This document shows, piece by piece, positions 1-14,879 of a DNA stretch of 64,000 bases; position 1 is the stretch's first letter, and each line of letters opens with the position of its first letter. The DNA lies in NCBI GenBank assembly GCA_907165065.1, contig OU015523.1, positions 42,769,702 to 42,833,701 of the forward strand. Direction: 5' to 3'. The translations under genes were made by a program, and so were the position numbers. Under the pieces are notes generated by a model. The model had not been told where the DNA came from and did no database searches. It was given only the letters and a program-made list of their open reading frames with translations. The stretch is from Caprimulgus europaeus. Its lineage: Eukaryota > Chordata > Aves > Caprimulgiformes > Caprimulgidae.

Positions 1-14
1 AACATAATAGGAGT

Positions 15-35
15 GTATATATATATATATATATA
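15..35. repeat. (TA)n microsatellite
   Basis: Alternating TA of about 10 units, inside the intron. Confidence 0.95.
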
Positions 36-2310
36 AAAGGAAATTAACTCTAGAAATGTCAAAAATAAATTACTGCATAAAAATCATGTCAACTGAAATA
101 ATTATTATAATGCATTAAGATGGCTATGCATCATTTCATGTTTTAGAATTAATAAACTACTGTTACTCCACTGTAAATGCACAAATAAATCTCAAAGTGT
201 TTTCAAAATCAGCTCTAGTACATCGACTTTAGAGACTAGAAGGTTAAAAATCCCTGGCTTCTGCCCCAACAGTTCAATTCAAAACTGGTTACTATTTGAA
301 GTCCACTAACCACATGTAGTCATACTACTTCTACTCCTAGCAGCTTATGCAAGCACAAACTAGTTCAGGAAAATCTTCTACTCTTCACACTGCTATAAAA
401 ATAAAATCAGAATCACAAGGCCTTTTTTTTAAACAGTACTTCTTTCATGATTATTTCAGAAACAATTCCAGTTAATTAATGACAGAAATGTAGTCTAGCC
501 ACTACTTCAGAATTAGACCAAAGTAAAATTTTCCTAGTTGAATTACAGTATTTTTAAATGTTCTAAAATTAAGAACTTGACTAACATGGAAAGCAAGAAG
601 TCTTTATTTACAAACACAGGATAGAATTTTCTGAATAATTTACTTTGCATTTCTGAAAAAAAAAGTACTTCAAATATTAAAACAGTACAACTCATGACAA
701 TGATTTTCATTCTAAATAATGCCTGTATCTATCTTGAAATGCTTTAAGATATTAATTCCCTGCATTTTTAAGTTTGGTACCTAGAGTACCAAACAGAATC
801 ATATATCCCTTGAAAATCTTGGCCTGTAGACTTAGAAAGTGATTATTTCTGCAAACTTGACAGCTTTTCTGGCTTTTTTTCTCTCTCCCTCCCCAAACAA
901 ATTTTCCTGACATTTCAAGGATCACAGTTACAAATATTTTCCTGCTTTTACAAGTTATACAAGAACAATGTGAAGAAGAAAATGATCCAGTTGAAAAGTG
1001 AAATTCTTACTGAGAAAACATCTAAAACTCTGAAGTGATAGGGTGACATCATTGTAATAAGGTTACTCTATCTCATGTCAATATATTTGAAAAAAGTCAA
1101 ATAGTCATTGTGAACAAAGAGAATGCAGATGTTCCTTATCATTGGTATAGTGCAATATGACACAAATACATATTTGTTACCTATGTTTAAGCAAAGTAAT
1201 CACACGTAGGTACTTTCTACCTTTTTTTTTTAACCTTATTTCCTATTACACTGAAATTTGTTTGCTTAATATCACTTATTTTAAAAGCTGATACTCTCCT
1301 ATGAGCATGCTACTTAAGCCAACACTAATGCCTACCAACAAACCAGAATCACAAACATGGCTCAGACCTCACCACTTTTCCTCAGCTACTGTGAATCCAC
1401 CTGTCCTCTTTTCACCACAGCAAAGTTCATTACATCCAGGATGCACTTCTACAGTAGGTTATTGTAAACAATATGCAAGGTGTTGACAACATGCATCTTC
1501 ATGCAATATTTTTCAGCTTCCACAGAAGACTTCAAAGCATGCTGGAATTATTTTTTTCAATCCAATGTACTAAGCATATGGCCATTATACTTTGAATAAA
1601 ATGAAACATGAATGTAATCAATTTCAGCTCAATTCCCACATCCTGGTGAAGTTTACTTTTTTTTCAACACTATCTAAATCTTATCTCTGTAAATCCAAAC
1701 TTTATGTCTAAATATTATGATTCTATAAAAAAACACTTTGCATTTACAATATTGTTTTCTTACTTGGAGAAACTTCCACCACTGCTTAGAAACAATGTAT
1801 TCCCCATAGTTCCATAATGTCACCTTGAGCATATGCAAGGTTTCATTTGCTACCCAAAAGAAGGAATCAAAGGTCTGCAGTTCATGTAAGGTATCTCTCT
1901 ACATAAGCTACTGGACACTTTAATTCCCTCATAACAAGTAAAGACAGATTTCTGGAGAGGAATCCTTCTGCCGAATAAAGCATCATGGGGAGCCTTGACA
2001 AGAACACGATGTGGCCCCAGCTATGGAATCAGGATGTAAAATTCTTGCCATTTGAGTTGATAGGATGCTGCATGTGAAAGCTGTGCTTTAAAGCCACCTA
2101 TTTCTCACTGAAATAGCCAGAGGAATATAAATAAAACTGATGTTTTTTGGTTATGCTAGCAGTTTTTAAATTATTTTAAATGCATTTTTGCACTTTGCAG
2201 AGATAAACTGTATGATGTATTGTAAACTGATGTATTTCAACTATGCCTTATATTGCAATAAATGGGAGATTATCTAGGCTCTTTATGAGAGTAAGGGGAA
2301 TTAAAGAAAA

Positions 2311-2366
2311 AAATCATAGAATAATTTGGGTTGGAAGAGACCTTAAAGATCATCTAGTTCCAACCC
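2311..2366 (-). mobile_element. Very short CR1 3' tail
   Basis: The plus strand reads 'aatcatagaataatttgggt' followed by 'tggaagagaccttaaagatc' and 'atctagttccaaccc'. This is the reverse complement of the CR1 3' end also seen at 29.9 kb and 55.65 kb. Only about 55 bases match; the sequence beyond 2366 does not continue as CR1. It is a heavily 5'-truncated copy lying in the same sense as CNKSR2. Confidence 0.85.
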
Positions 2367-3147
2367 ACGCACAGGCACAACATAGCCAGACCCTGGGTAA
2401 TACTGGGAGCCCCAGGGAGTGGAGGGGGAAGCACGGGTGCAGGCCTGGGCTCCCGAGGAGCACAGTGCACCTTGTGGAAAGGTGGAGCTTGGAGCAAGAC
2501 AGGCAACAGCGGTTTTTTGGGAGGAAAGAGGAAGAGGACTATGGGCTCAAGGAGCAGCAAGGGAAGGTGAGCACAGCAAGCAAAGACAGGGGAACTAAGG
2601 GAAGAGGGAGAGGAGAGTAAGGGAGCACCACAGGGGTGCTATGGGGTCATGCTGAGCAGCTTCTGCCAAGGAGATTACAACACCTTTGCTGGAGGACTCT
2701 ACTGCCAAGGGAGAGGAACAGAAAGGGTAGACCATGTCACCTGAGGAGCAATACCTCAAGGCCAGGTGAACAGTACTGCTTAGGGAAGGCAGGAGAAGGG
2801 CCATCATCCTCCCAAAAGGGAGGGCAACACTCTGCATCAGGAGAAGCAAGCCTGAAGGAAGGTTGCTTGTAACATCAGTATCAGGTGACCTCCAAATTTC
2901 TCATCTCATTCCACCACCACATGCATGTCACCATGAGCTTGTGGCCAGGCTAGGAAGCCTCACCAGCATGCTCCAGAGACACGGGGGGCCACACAGCTTG
3001 CTTCAGCGGGGCAGGACGGGCATCTGGGAGTCCTGCACAGCTGAACTCAGCTCTGACATATCCTCCTCATCTCCCCTGCCTCTCTCCCTCGCCTCCCACT
3101 GGCTTCTCTACCATCTGGAATATCCCAGAGCCCCTCACTTCAAATAA
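2367..3147. other. GC-rich block of unknown origin next to a CR1 tail
   Basis: About 780 bases of clearly higher GC than the surrounding intron, with purine-rich first and pyrimidine-rich last parts. Several short overlapping ORFs on both strands are a by-product of the base composition, and none resembles a known family. It starts exactly where the CR1 tail stops and fades into AT-rich sequence after 3147. It could be an unrecognised repeat, an old retrocopy or a regulatory patch. I cannot choose between these. Confidence 0.4.
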
Positions 3148-6100
3148 CATAAAGTTTTAGCAGGGGTTGCTGTTACAGAGGTCTACTCCCAAACCCACCA
3201 CCTGGGAAAAGAATGTGCCACTGAGCAAGATGAGACATATTTTAAAAGACTCCAAAGTTTCTTTGGCTTAAAGTAAGCACATCTGGCTGACAATATTACA
3301 ACAGCCTGAGATGAAACTTTTACTTTGAATCCCTATTCGCAGTTGCTAAGAACTTAAACATTTTCAACTATTAAGTTGTTCTTAAAGTAATGACTTTTTT
3401 TTCGCAGATTAGCCTATTGCGCCATTTATGACAAGCTTGGAAAATTAGCAGCAATCTTCCCTTTTTCTGAAAGTAACCATGACCATCCATTTACTTTTTT
3501 TTTTCCTTTTTTACACAGTTGCACCCATGACAGTATTCCCAAGCTCCTGTGCTCATTCACGATTTCTATGAGTACTGCTGTATGTTATGAGCCAGAGAGA
3601 AGCTCTGTAAAATATTAACAAGCAGGCAGCCCAAATACAACTAGTTGGACCTAAACCAAGTATTTTTAGGATGCTACAAGATCCAATCTGAAAAAAATCC
3701 AGCACATGTATCCCAGTGAAATCATGGAACAGCTGCATCATTTAAAAGCAGTGTGCAAATCTAATAGACTGAAACTACATCATCTAGAGGGTAGAATTAT
3801 AGACAAATAGATAAATAGAACAGAGTCCATATTTTTAGAGGCATATTCCTCTTCAAAGGGTTGCCAGAGTTCCATGAAAGTTGATGAGAGCTTTCTGCTT
3901 CCATGAGGAGTTATTTTTCCCCAGTTACAGTAATTCATTCCTGACTTACAGATTTGTAAAAGGGAAAAGTAGTAATAACTTTACAGTTCTGAAGGAAAAG
4001 CAGTATTTCCCTGCTAAGCCATCTGCTATTTTCTTACTAGGCAAATATGCAAAATCCACTCTAGTGTTTAATTTTTAAAAGTTACTGGAATGGGGAGATT
4101 AAAATTCCTATTCTTTCAATGTTGTCTGTTAGAAGTGGAATGCAGTCAGAGCTCTTTGACTTATCAAACGTTTCAAGCTCCAAGCTTTTACTCATTTTTT
4201 ATCTAAAAAAATAGAATTTCTAAGAGGAAATTATATTCACCTTGAAAAATTAGTGGATGCTTTATGAATTTCCATATCTATCATCCATCTTGCATTTTGT
4301 AAATAAAAATCAATGCATAAGAAAAAAAAAACCAAACAAACCAAACACAACACTGTACTTCAAATCACTGTCTATCAAACCCAGCACTCCGTTAAGCAAC
4401 TCAGAACCTTACAAGAAACTATCTGGTGTCATACTGTTAATTTAACAGATTGATTTCCATGAACACTGGCCAGAAATGAGGGTGGTCAGCTGGCAGCCCT
4501 GTGAAACAAATATGTGAGCAGCAAGCATCTCCTTCCCTTCCCCCAGCTGCAGATGCCTGAAAAGGCTAAACAATAATGGAAGGCCATAGGTCTTCTGCCT
4601 CCAGAAAACATTGGGTGAGGAATTCACAGAAGGATGTTTACAACATGGACTACCACAGAGATGAAAGCTCTATCTGTATGTGGTAGGAGAAGTAGTGTTA
4701 GAAGAGTAGCAGATTCCTTTCAGGGGTTTATCCAGCTTCTTAGGCTAGTGTGATAATGAACATCCATGTTTACATTACAGTTTTCTCCCAGAGAGAAGAG
4801 GTCAATAATATTGTGATTGCATATGCTGCAATTCTAATTAAAGAGTGTCTCAGCTATATTACTTAAACAAATGCCATTTTAATTCAATGTTAAAGAAGTC
4901 AATTCTGTGCATCCTTAGAATGTCACTGATCATACTGCACCATATCACTGCCCAAAGTCACAACAACACAGTTTGTATATAAAGTACATTGAGGAAAATC
5001 ACATCTTTTACATGAACAAAACCTGATGTTTCATGAAAACTTTTGCTTACTGCCACTAAACTATGAACTAAGTAATTTTTATATGAAGTTTTGGTTATGT
5101 AAACTAAAGCTCACAATTAAGAGACTTTCCCAAAAATAGACTACGTTAGAACCCAAATTCAAAGCTGAATACAGAAGTCACTGCCTCTCATTAAGCTGCT
5201 CTAATCACATTTCCCTGACAGAAAACATATCTGATCTAGGGCGTAACTTCTGACTGATTTTATTACCTTGCTCTTTCTAGGTATTTGCACAGCTCAGTTC
5301 CAACGTCATATAACAAATTTCACAAATTTCACAAACGTTAGTAACATGGCTACAGAACACCACAGTAATGCACACAAGTGTCTGTTTTACCTGTGGGAGA
5401 ACTGAAATTTGAATTATCCAGGGACACAGAACCAGTTCTGTATTGAAGCTTGACGCTGTTTCATAACAATGCTTACCTTTCACTTTTCACTGATACAATC
5501 AACCTTCAGTTCAGAGCTACCTCACTGTTTTGCTTTTGAGTCAATGCTAGCAACACCCTAGTACAAACAAATGAGTATATTTGATGGGAACAGCAAAGAC
5601 TCCAACTTTATGGGTTTTATTATATCCTATTTTACAGATGTAACATTAGTGATTAGGTATGATTTTTTGAGGAAAAAGCGTCTCTTAGGGCATGGCTCTA
5701 AAAAATGGGGTTGATTTCAGTTCACTCAGCTTTGGTGTACCTCTGAAATTTGAAGCATCCTCCCTCACTCGAGTACCTGCTCTTCCCCACAGTGACTGGC
5801 TGCCTCCAGCATGACTGTAAGGCATCTCTCTCTTCAACCAGGAGTACAGATAACCAGAAGAGACAGGTACTGGCAATTTGGAGGGTTTTCATCCAGCCTT
5901 GCATCTACTTGTGGAATGTAGCTCTCAGCATTATTTAGCTTCAGAGGGACTAAACTCAGTCTTTCAAACCCTAGAGGGGTGTCTCAAGCACCAAGATGTG
6001 CATAATTTCAGGTTAAAGGCCTTCTGTGAAGGCAAAGCACTGTAGTGAGGGGAACACATGAGTACAAAGCCCAGTCCTGAAACAAGCAAGGTCTCTGTGC

Positions 6101-6841
6101 TGGGAGCAGAAAAACAAGAGTTCTCATCCCAATTCCCAGTGACCACTTTTTTGTGCAATATAAATGCAATACAAACTACACATATACTTCAGGGAACAGG
6201 GTTTGACTCATAAAGCCATGTTGTGATGAGCACGCCTTACAGGTTCTTCAGCAAGGGCACAGACATTAAACTATTATGAATAAAGGTGCTGTCACCAGAG
6301 ACCTCACTTGGCCTCATTTTCAGGAGCTTCCAGGGAACATACGGAGAGCCCACATGCCTACCTCCATTTCAGCAGGGCTCTTGGCAAGGGACAGACCTCC
6401 ACTGCCTGAAAAGAGACATTTCAGGATCCCTGGGTGGCCATAGGTGATGCTAAAGAAACTTTAAGGCTGATTAGGGAAGTGCTGATAAATGTCTAAGCAG
6501 GTGCAGAGTTGGTGTTACAAGCTGAAGGCTCAAGCAGGATTTAGGTAGAATGGATCGCACACCAGTTTCTGACAGATTAAGCTGCAGTACGGATGTGGGT
6601 GGCCTCATCCTTTCTTGGGGGGAAGGGAACAGCCAAGTTCTCCATATTTGATGTGGCACAAGGAACATGCTCCTTGGGAGTGACCTTGTAGTATTAACCC
6701 ACTACAGTCACATTTGCCTTACAGTAACTCATTTGTGCTCTTGTGTGCTTACATCTCACAGTGGGAATTTGAGGCATGTGTGTGTGTGCACTGCACATTC
6801 TCAAATTTAAATTCCCAAAATGGTTGTCCTGGAATTAAAAC

Positions 6842-6890
6842 AATAAATATATATAAACATACATGCATACACACATATATAAATATTTTT
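6842..6890. repeat. Imperfect TA/CA alternating tract
   Basis: Mixed atatat, acatac and cacaca units, with no coding sense. Confidence 0.8.
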
Positions 6891-9800
6891 GGTTTAGATT
6901 AAATTTACATTATCACACCTTAATATTTTAGAACGATCCCAGTGAGTCAGTAATTCCAACAGTCTTTGACCCACCCCTCTTTTCAATGTATAAATAAAGT
7001 CCTTGAGATTCCCAGCTGCTATGCAGCTAAATGGTGCTGCTATCCTGTAAACAGATGTTTCTTGAGACTGAATTCATACACTGAAAATAAATTAACTTGT
7101 GGACAGAGAAATTATAAAAAAGAATCCTTAAAGGTCACTAATAACCAAACAAACTGGAAAAAAAAAAAAAGGGAAACCAAAAAGCCTTTAATTGAGCTGA
7201 AAACTTATGTAGTATCACCTAGCCAAAGGAAGGACAGGGACAAGAAGTTAAAATAAATTTCCATAATAAAGCAGTAATTATTTAGCAATGAGAGTTCTTT
7301 TCTCTTTTGTTCCATTTTACTGCTATTAAAATAATCAGCTGTAGACTATGTACATTGTTCAAGCCACTGAGGTGTTCTAAGCCAGGACTGAGGATTTTTT
7401 AATAAAAATTTACATATTCAGAGTACATCTACTCAAATCAGGCAAAGAATTTCCCTGCTTTAATTTTTCCTCCCTCAAGACACAGCATTAACTTGTTTTC
7501 CTTACTGTTTTGATCTACTTTTACAACAACCATCACTGTTCTCCACTTCCTCACACTTACTTCCTAGCTTCATCAGAATAAAATAATGAGTTATGCAACA
7601 GAAGATCTGGCTGGAACCTGAACACAAGCTGTGCAATTTACATAGCTGCCACCTGCACAAAGGACAGAGGTATTCAAAACTATTGAATCCTAACTTGTTA
7701 TGTGGTCCAGGCTGCACACAACTGTAGTATCAACCAATAAACTTGCATAACTCAGAAGACATTTCTCCTTACTTTTCACCTTCTCTACGGTGTACTTCAA
7801 TTTTCAGCAGTCTCAGTTAAAAGGAATATTAGCAGCAGCAGAATAATACCTGCCTTCCTTTCCAAATACATATACTTGAACTTACACTAACAGTAAGCCT
7901 TTTAACCTCTTAATAAGACAAAAAAAGTAATATAATCTGTATTCTGTTCTAGACATCAACATAGTTAACAGTAGAAAACTCCTATTCTACTTATTATCTT
8001 CCACCTGGGCATAAAGCATATGCTCTAATCATGTATTTCACACATCACAGACTAAGAAATTTTGAAAGAATTATCGTTACTGCAGAATTTATGGTATTCT
8101 CACTATCAAGAACATACTGTTAACATTGTAATTTAAATTGCCTGCAAATACAAACTGCACCAAGACTCGTAGTCAGTAGCAACTACTATGATAGACTAAA
8201 ATAATAGGAATATATGAATATATGCAAAAAGTTTTTGGCAGCACTTTGTCTTTCAATATTTCTTTTGGAACTATTAATACCATTTACAGCACCTCTTAGA
8301 TGACTTTTTTTTTTCTATAGAAGCACTATGGTATGGGGAAAAAAAAGCAAAACATAAAACAACTGGACAAAGTAAATAAATTAAAATGCATCATCTCTCA
8401 GTATGTGCTGTGCATTTAACAGACCACAAGAATACTCCACAGAATACTGCAGCAGTTTTTAGCACATACACCCTCTGGAGTATGGCCATAAGTACAGCTT
8501 GTATAAAAATACTTGATTTGTCTATAGACTCAGTAACTTGGCTATCACCAATGGTGAAACTACAAAGGCTCATCAATGACATCCACAGAAAAAGTCAACT
8601 GGTACTGCAGCAGATCTCTTACTACAATTACACTGATTCTAAAAGAGGCATTGGTGCCTTCAAAGATCTCTCAAGTGTGTATTCCCAAACTGTAGCCAGT
8701 GCTATACAGAGAAGTCTATGTCATCAGTTACAAAAGATTGGGGTTTTTTTGCCAAAGAAAAATAATGGAAGAACTCAATAGTCTGCTGAATGGTTATTCA
8801 GATATGTTAATCTAATTACATGAAGAAACCACTAGGGCTCAATGACAGTAAGAGCTGTCCATTCTGGGGTACAGTCAGGACAGAAAAAAAATCTATATTT
8901 TTGAGTGAGCTGTGGAACACAGCAAATGGCAACAGCTGACCAAGACCACAATCAGGTGGCAGTGAATATTTCTAGAAATACAGTCTATAGTCACTGAACC
9001 CATGTACCAGTCATATGAGAGGATGGGCATCTCCTGCTGCATCATTTTCTTCTACCACTTCCTGAAAGGACTTGTATAGTAATCTGAACCTCTCTGTGAG
9101 TTACTGTTACAGCTCCATCAACAGCACACCAATGCCACAGATGAGGCTTAACATGCACAGAATATCTTCTTCAAGGAGTGTAGTACACCAGAACTGAAGA
9201 AGAGGGTCAGGATCAGGTGTTCCGGAGCACAGATCAAAGTGCACATTGAAAGTGGGACATCACTGCCCAAGTCACAGGACCAGATCTGCCACTCATGAAG
9301 CCTGAGGCAGTAAGGAGCAACCACTTGTGACTTCTGAGTGACCATGCCAGTGTTCCCTTTCCATTTTGGGGCACAGTCAAACAACTTTAATACTTTCAGC
9401 TAAGCCAATCAGGTTGACATTAAATTAAGGTAGAAGCAATCATATAGTTAAGCTCTGTTATTATTTCGGAGACAGGTAGCTGCTGAAAGGCAGCACAGTG
9501 TGGCTTTCTGCTGCAACTAAACTAATTCCACTGTCTGGTAACACAGGTGTATAATTAAGCATGAAAATTTCACATGGCATGAATAAAGGGAAATTATTTA
9601 AAGTTTGGCAGAAACTTGAAGCAGCGTGGGCCAGCCAACCTTACGCTGCTCTAACACAGACGTGACAATGACTTGTTGTGCTGGAGTTAGAAGTGCAAGT
9701 GGACTCCACACTGACACAGCACGCTATTTACATAAAAATGAGCCTGTGCTTATCAAAGTGGTGTGTTTAACACATCAACTCTGAACAAGCCCCAATGGAA

Positions 9801-10907
9801 AACAGATTCCATGGGCAAGAGCACTCAGCATTTGTGTTGCAGGAATGTTGGGAGAGACCTTGCCCATTCAAACTCCAAACTCCGAATCCCAGTGGGGCAG
9901 TTCTCAAAGCAGAGATACTTTATCCATGAAGCTGCTGCCAATGAACTCCATTAATTCTATTTTCCCAAATATTTGCTTAATTTGAAAAATATTTATGGCA
10001 AATTAAAATAAAATCCATCTACTTACACATACATGCGCAATTTCCTAACTCCTTAAAAGACTAACTCCTACCTCCTTTGCAGAGTACCTGTGAATCTTTT
10101 CTCCCTGGATAATATTTCTTGGAAAACAAAACTTAATTCATCTGCATTTTTCAAATTTGTCAAGTTGTTTCTCTTTTTCATTTATACTCATATAAAAACA
10201 CTTGCACTCACCATGGGCAAACAAAAGATCACCTTCCCTCTCACATTTCATTTCTGAAACATCACACTTCCCTGACATACAGGATACAAAATAACATATT
10301 TCTGTATGTATTTGCACATCTATGTAGAAAAGAGATCATAAATAACACCATACAATCTCAATAGAAATTCCATGTTAAAGGGAACCACAAATTTACAAAA
10401 AGATTTTTCCTTTTGAAAGGATCATGACAATTTAGTTCCTTTATCAGTGTTATGCAATACTTATGGAGATTGTAAAGAAAGAATAAAGAATTAAACTGAA
10501 ATTTTGAGAGAGAATTTGGAGGACAGACTACATTTGCCAAAATCAAAGTACGATCATCATATCCTCGCCAACTACAGAGAGTTCAGGACAGAGCCCTGCA
10601 GAGAACTAGGTTATTTCCATAAGGACTTCCATTAACACTTCTGAATAGACCTAAAAAGCTTTTAGACATAAATCCCACCTACCTTTAAAATTAAATATTT
10701 GTGTTAACAACTATCAGACCATTATAAATGGAGGAAGCCCAAGGATTTGGAGAGGGTTAAAATAATGACTTAGGAGCTATTACTCTATCTCCTCTTCCAT
10801 AAAAGCACAAGCATGACAGTAACTGAAGGAAGCTGAGTACAAGGTATATCTCTTTTGAACTTTTATGGGTCGTGCTGCACTGTTTCATCATTCAAGTCAA
10901 CCATCAT

Positions 10908-10929
10908 AAAATAATATAAATATTATTTT
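10908..10929. repeat. Perfect AT-only inverted repeat (10-bp arms, 2-base spacer)
   Basis: AAAATAATAT, AA, then ATATTATTTT. It can form a hairpin or cruciform. No element was recognised around it. Confidence 0.85.
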
Positions 10930-13900
10930 AAATTAAAGATGCTGTTGGTGGAAGTTGTTGTATAAGGTGTCAAACATCAAACGTCAAAATTTTGGACTGA
11001 CACTGCTGTCCCCTACCTTATACTCTTCCAACCCACTTCCCCACTGAGTCTCTTTAGAAATATCGTTTCCTTCAAAGCCAAGTTAATGAGGCCTTAAATT
11101 AAATATCTGTGTTCAAAAAAAACAAGCCTGGATCTGAAAAAGGTCCTGCTAAACAGCGCAAAAAAAAGGAATAAACAGAAATATTTGCAACACCATTTTT
11201 CTACTTATAGCTGTTTTGGTTTGTTTTTCCCAAAATAAGATGACATCCACTGCAAAGTCTATTTTGGATGCATACACTCCAGAGACTGATGTGCACCTCA
11301 AGTCCAGCAGCTTCTGTTACTGGAATTAGCCAGCTTTCCACAAACTCTGAGAGGTTCTGTAGAAGTTGAGCTCCTCTCACCAATTGCACAGTGAATCTTA
11401 AAAACCTCTTCCTTACTTTTTCTAAGTAAAGATTAAGTTAGGGTAAGGATCTAGAAAGGTGTCATAACTTCTTAAGTGTTTATGCTTACAAAAAAGGAAG
11501 GTATGGTCTTGTAAATGTATTCATCATGTTTCAGAGGAATTTTAGCAAAATCTCCTCAAAGTTTTTGTACTGTAAATACAAAAAGAATTCTAGCAACTAG
11601 TAACCAGTGTCTGTGGCCTTGGCTTGGTCCATAAAAGCCCACAGGAGCTTCTGCAATAAGGAACATGCCATATAAAACCTAGGTGTTATCTACATACTGC
11701 ATGACTCCAGAAATCCAATTGCAACTGTAACTAATAGGTGTTAAAGACTTTAAACATGAAACTGATCAATAACTAACCATATTCACCTATTATGACAAAT
11801 TAAATATATTTTTTCCATCATCTATATTTACATATGTTTTGATTAATTTTAGCTAACAAACACAAGTTTGGGGAATCCACATGTCTATCACATGTCATCT
11901 CACACTTGTATTAAATCTATAAGTCATGTCATACATGTATTAGAAGTATATGTAACGGGCCAAAACTTCCTCCAAAATAAAGAAACTGTGCACAGGAGTT
12001 TACACAAGAACAGCCTGCTATTTAAGAACCCTACATCATCCTGAGTCTATACCTCCTCTTTTCTGCTTGGAGTATTTTCTTTACATCTTTATCACTGATG
12101 CAGCCAGAAAGAGTACTTTGAACAGTAATAATTCATGTAAGCAATAATACTGTTTCCTGCACTTTCAGTTGGTTAAAAGGAGGACTATCTTGAGGCAAAA
12201 TACACTCTTGAATTATATATGGACAGAAACATGAGCATTGCAGTTCAGTGCTAATTCTGAATCGCCTGAATGACCTTTTTTTTGTTTACACTGGAAATAT
12301 TTTAGATAGACAGGCTTTTAAAGGAGATTAAGGATGGAATTTACAGGGAAGTTTAAGGGAAGACAGTGTCTATATCCTGTGAATTTTAATGGAGGAGTCA
12401 TGCTGCTTAGTTACAGAGCTATTTAAAATAAAAATCTATTATGTAAGGCAAAACTGACACAGAAGATTCACATAGCTATCTAACCTCAATAAACCACAAC
12501 TTAAAGGATTATTTTCTGAACATTAACTTTTCATTGACTTTAGGCTTAATCTTACTATTTTTTTATTTTAAAAATTCAGAAGATATTTACATTCCAGACA
12601 TCCTGCCAGCAACAAGTGGAATACATCCTGTTATGCATGTTTTCTATCAACATAGCAACAGATCAGAGCAATCACTTGAAATCCTTTGATTTCACTGCCA
12701 GACTAAATACTATGAAGATTAAGCATCACTACAAGAAAACAGGGGATGTCAATAGAGAATTTCAAAGTGTTTGACAATCACTACCGGGACATGCATAACA
12801 AAAATCAATATAAGTCACTTAACTATTCTCCTACTTTGTCATGCTGCTTATTTGAAAGCCAGTGGGTTTTCTGAAAGAACAGCATTTTCATAATTATTAA
12901 AATGTTGGACTTTTAAAATAATTGCATGGAATTTCTCTTCCTCATATTTATATTCATTCTTTAAAATATAGTGTTCTGAAAGCCAGGTATTAACTTCACT
13001 TTGATAAACAGAATACACTTAAATAACTGAAGAAAATATAGAAAAAAAATTAAAACTATCATATAAATTTAAAGTTAGATTTATTTTTTTACATTTTGAT
13101 TCTCCAATCACAAGACAGCACCTAAACAACAATTATGTGTGAACAATACTTCCCTACAGTTTTAGAGTTAGATCTTTAAAAAATTTAGTCATAGTTATCT
13201 CTATAGTCAAAATGAATGTTAGTGTATGATAAGTTACAAGGAGCAAGTTCAAAAAAGACCATGTGCTTTCAACTGCTGAGCAGTATATGAAGTATGAAAA
13301 AATTCAATAAAGAGGAAAGACAAAATATAGTATCTTCAGAATGCTTTATCTCCCAAGTAAGAATCACTGTCGGTAAGAATACCTTTTCTCTCCAGAAAAC
13401 AGATTCCTAGAATTTTTTTGGAAATTTCAAGTTGACAAGGTAACTTTCCTATATAGCACCATCAGAAGTTGTTGGAAAAACTAGCTAGCATAAGGACTGA
13501 ATGCTTATTGATGTGCTTCTTCAGATGTGTATAGAATTTGACAGCCAAACCAATTATGTTCTAAAATGTTTTTCAAATTAAATTGATGTCATAAAGTTTC
13601 TTAGTGCACAAAAATAAAGAAATTAGTCACCTATTGTACATGTAAGTAATCATAGGATACAATGCTTACGAAGAATCTATATGGCCAAAAAAAAGTATTA
13701 AAATTCACTCTGATCTGCTTAGATTTATCAAATTATATTGCATAGCTCAAAAGATAGCTTCTGATCAGTTAAGTTCCACATTTGTACAGTATATTTGATA
13801 CCAAACTTAGCCAGTGGATATACTGAAATATTACACTAATTTGTGCACAGGAGCTGACATGATGTACATCGGCCTAAAGCGAGAGTGGAGCCCCACAGGG

Positions 13901-14720
13901 AATGTCAAAACACACTTTTAAAAAATAACTGCTGTATTAATAATGGTGATCTAGGATATTTTTTTGTCAGTTAAATTGCTTGCAAGGACACATGTAATTC
14001 ATACCATATACTGACTTTCACTACGCTTAAGAAACGTTGTAATTTGGAAAAATAATAGTTGCTTTCTATACTGACAGTCTGCTGTTTTCTGTCACCAAGC
14101 CTTACCTTAGAAAAGGTAATTTTACTTTAACAGTTCACCAATCCTAAATAAAATCACCAGGAACTAACATGCATCTCTTCACACAAAATGCAATTTGCAT
14201 GGTATTAGTTTTCTTGCCTATCGTATCTGAAAGATTTGTTTCATCTTAACTTTACAAGTTTAAAAATCTGTATTTAAATTAAGAGGAACACTCTAGGCAC
14301 ACTATGGGAATTTTATGCGCTTTTGTTCTCAAAAACCATGTTCTACACATCCCAGTAGCTTTGGGAAAAGTAGAAAGTTTTCCAGCTTGGAGGAAGTAAT
14401 CTTGATCTTAAACCCACAAGGGCACAACAGTTCCAACTCCCTGCACACCTTTGACTGAAATCTTCTATTACACTAAAACTACCTGTATATTAATGGAGCA
14501 TGGGTAAGCAGAAAACACCCTAATGTATCTTCCAGGCCACAGCTATTTAGCCTAACTTGATACCTCTAGTGATACGCAGAGGATCGGGGCTTAACTTGAG
14601 AACTACGTAGTTTCAAAAGAGAAAAGGAAAATTTAGATGTTAGAATAAATAATTATTTATAAAAACACATTTTTCTACACATTTCTTCTCTAGACATGCT
14701 GATGTGCCATGACACCTCTA

Positions 14721-14828
<108 letters not shown>

Positions 14829-14838
14829 TTAAAATAAA

Positions 14839-14879
14839 AGAGATGATAAAGAATACAGTTCTTACTGGTCATCATCTCT
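14839..14879 (-). promoter_or_regulatory. Predicted pre-mRNA hairpin upstream of the exon 8 acceptor
   Basis: In the sense of the transcript, AGAGATGAT (14879-14871) can pair with ATCATCTCT (14847-14839) over 9 bp. Inside it AAGAA (14863-14859) pairs with TTCTT (14853-14849) around a 5-base loop, CTGTA. The structure ends 16 bases before the exon and would contain part of the branch-point and pyrimidine region. Function is inferred only. Confidence 0.4.

Noticed and set aside
2243..3147. Several overlapping ORFs as a small gene
   Set aside because: ORFs occur on both strands in a GC-rich block with skewed composition, and the first one begins inside the CR1 tail region.
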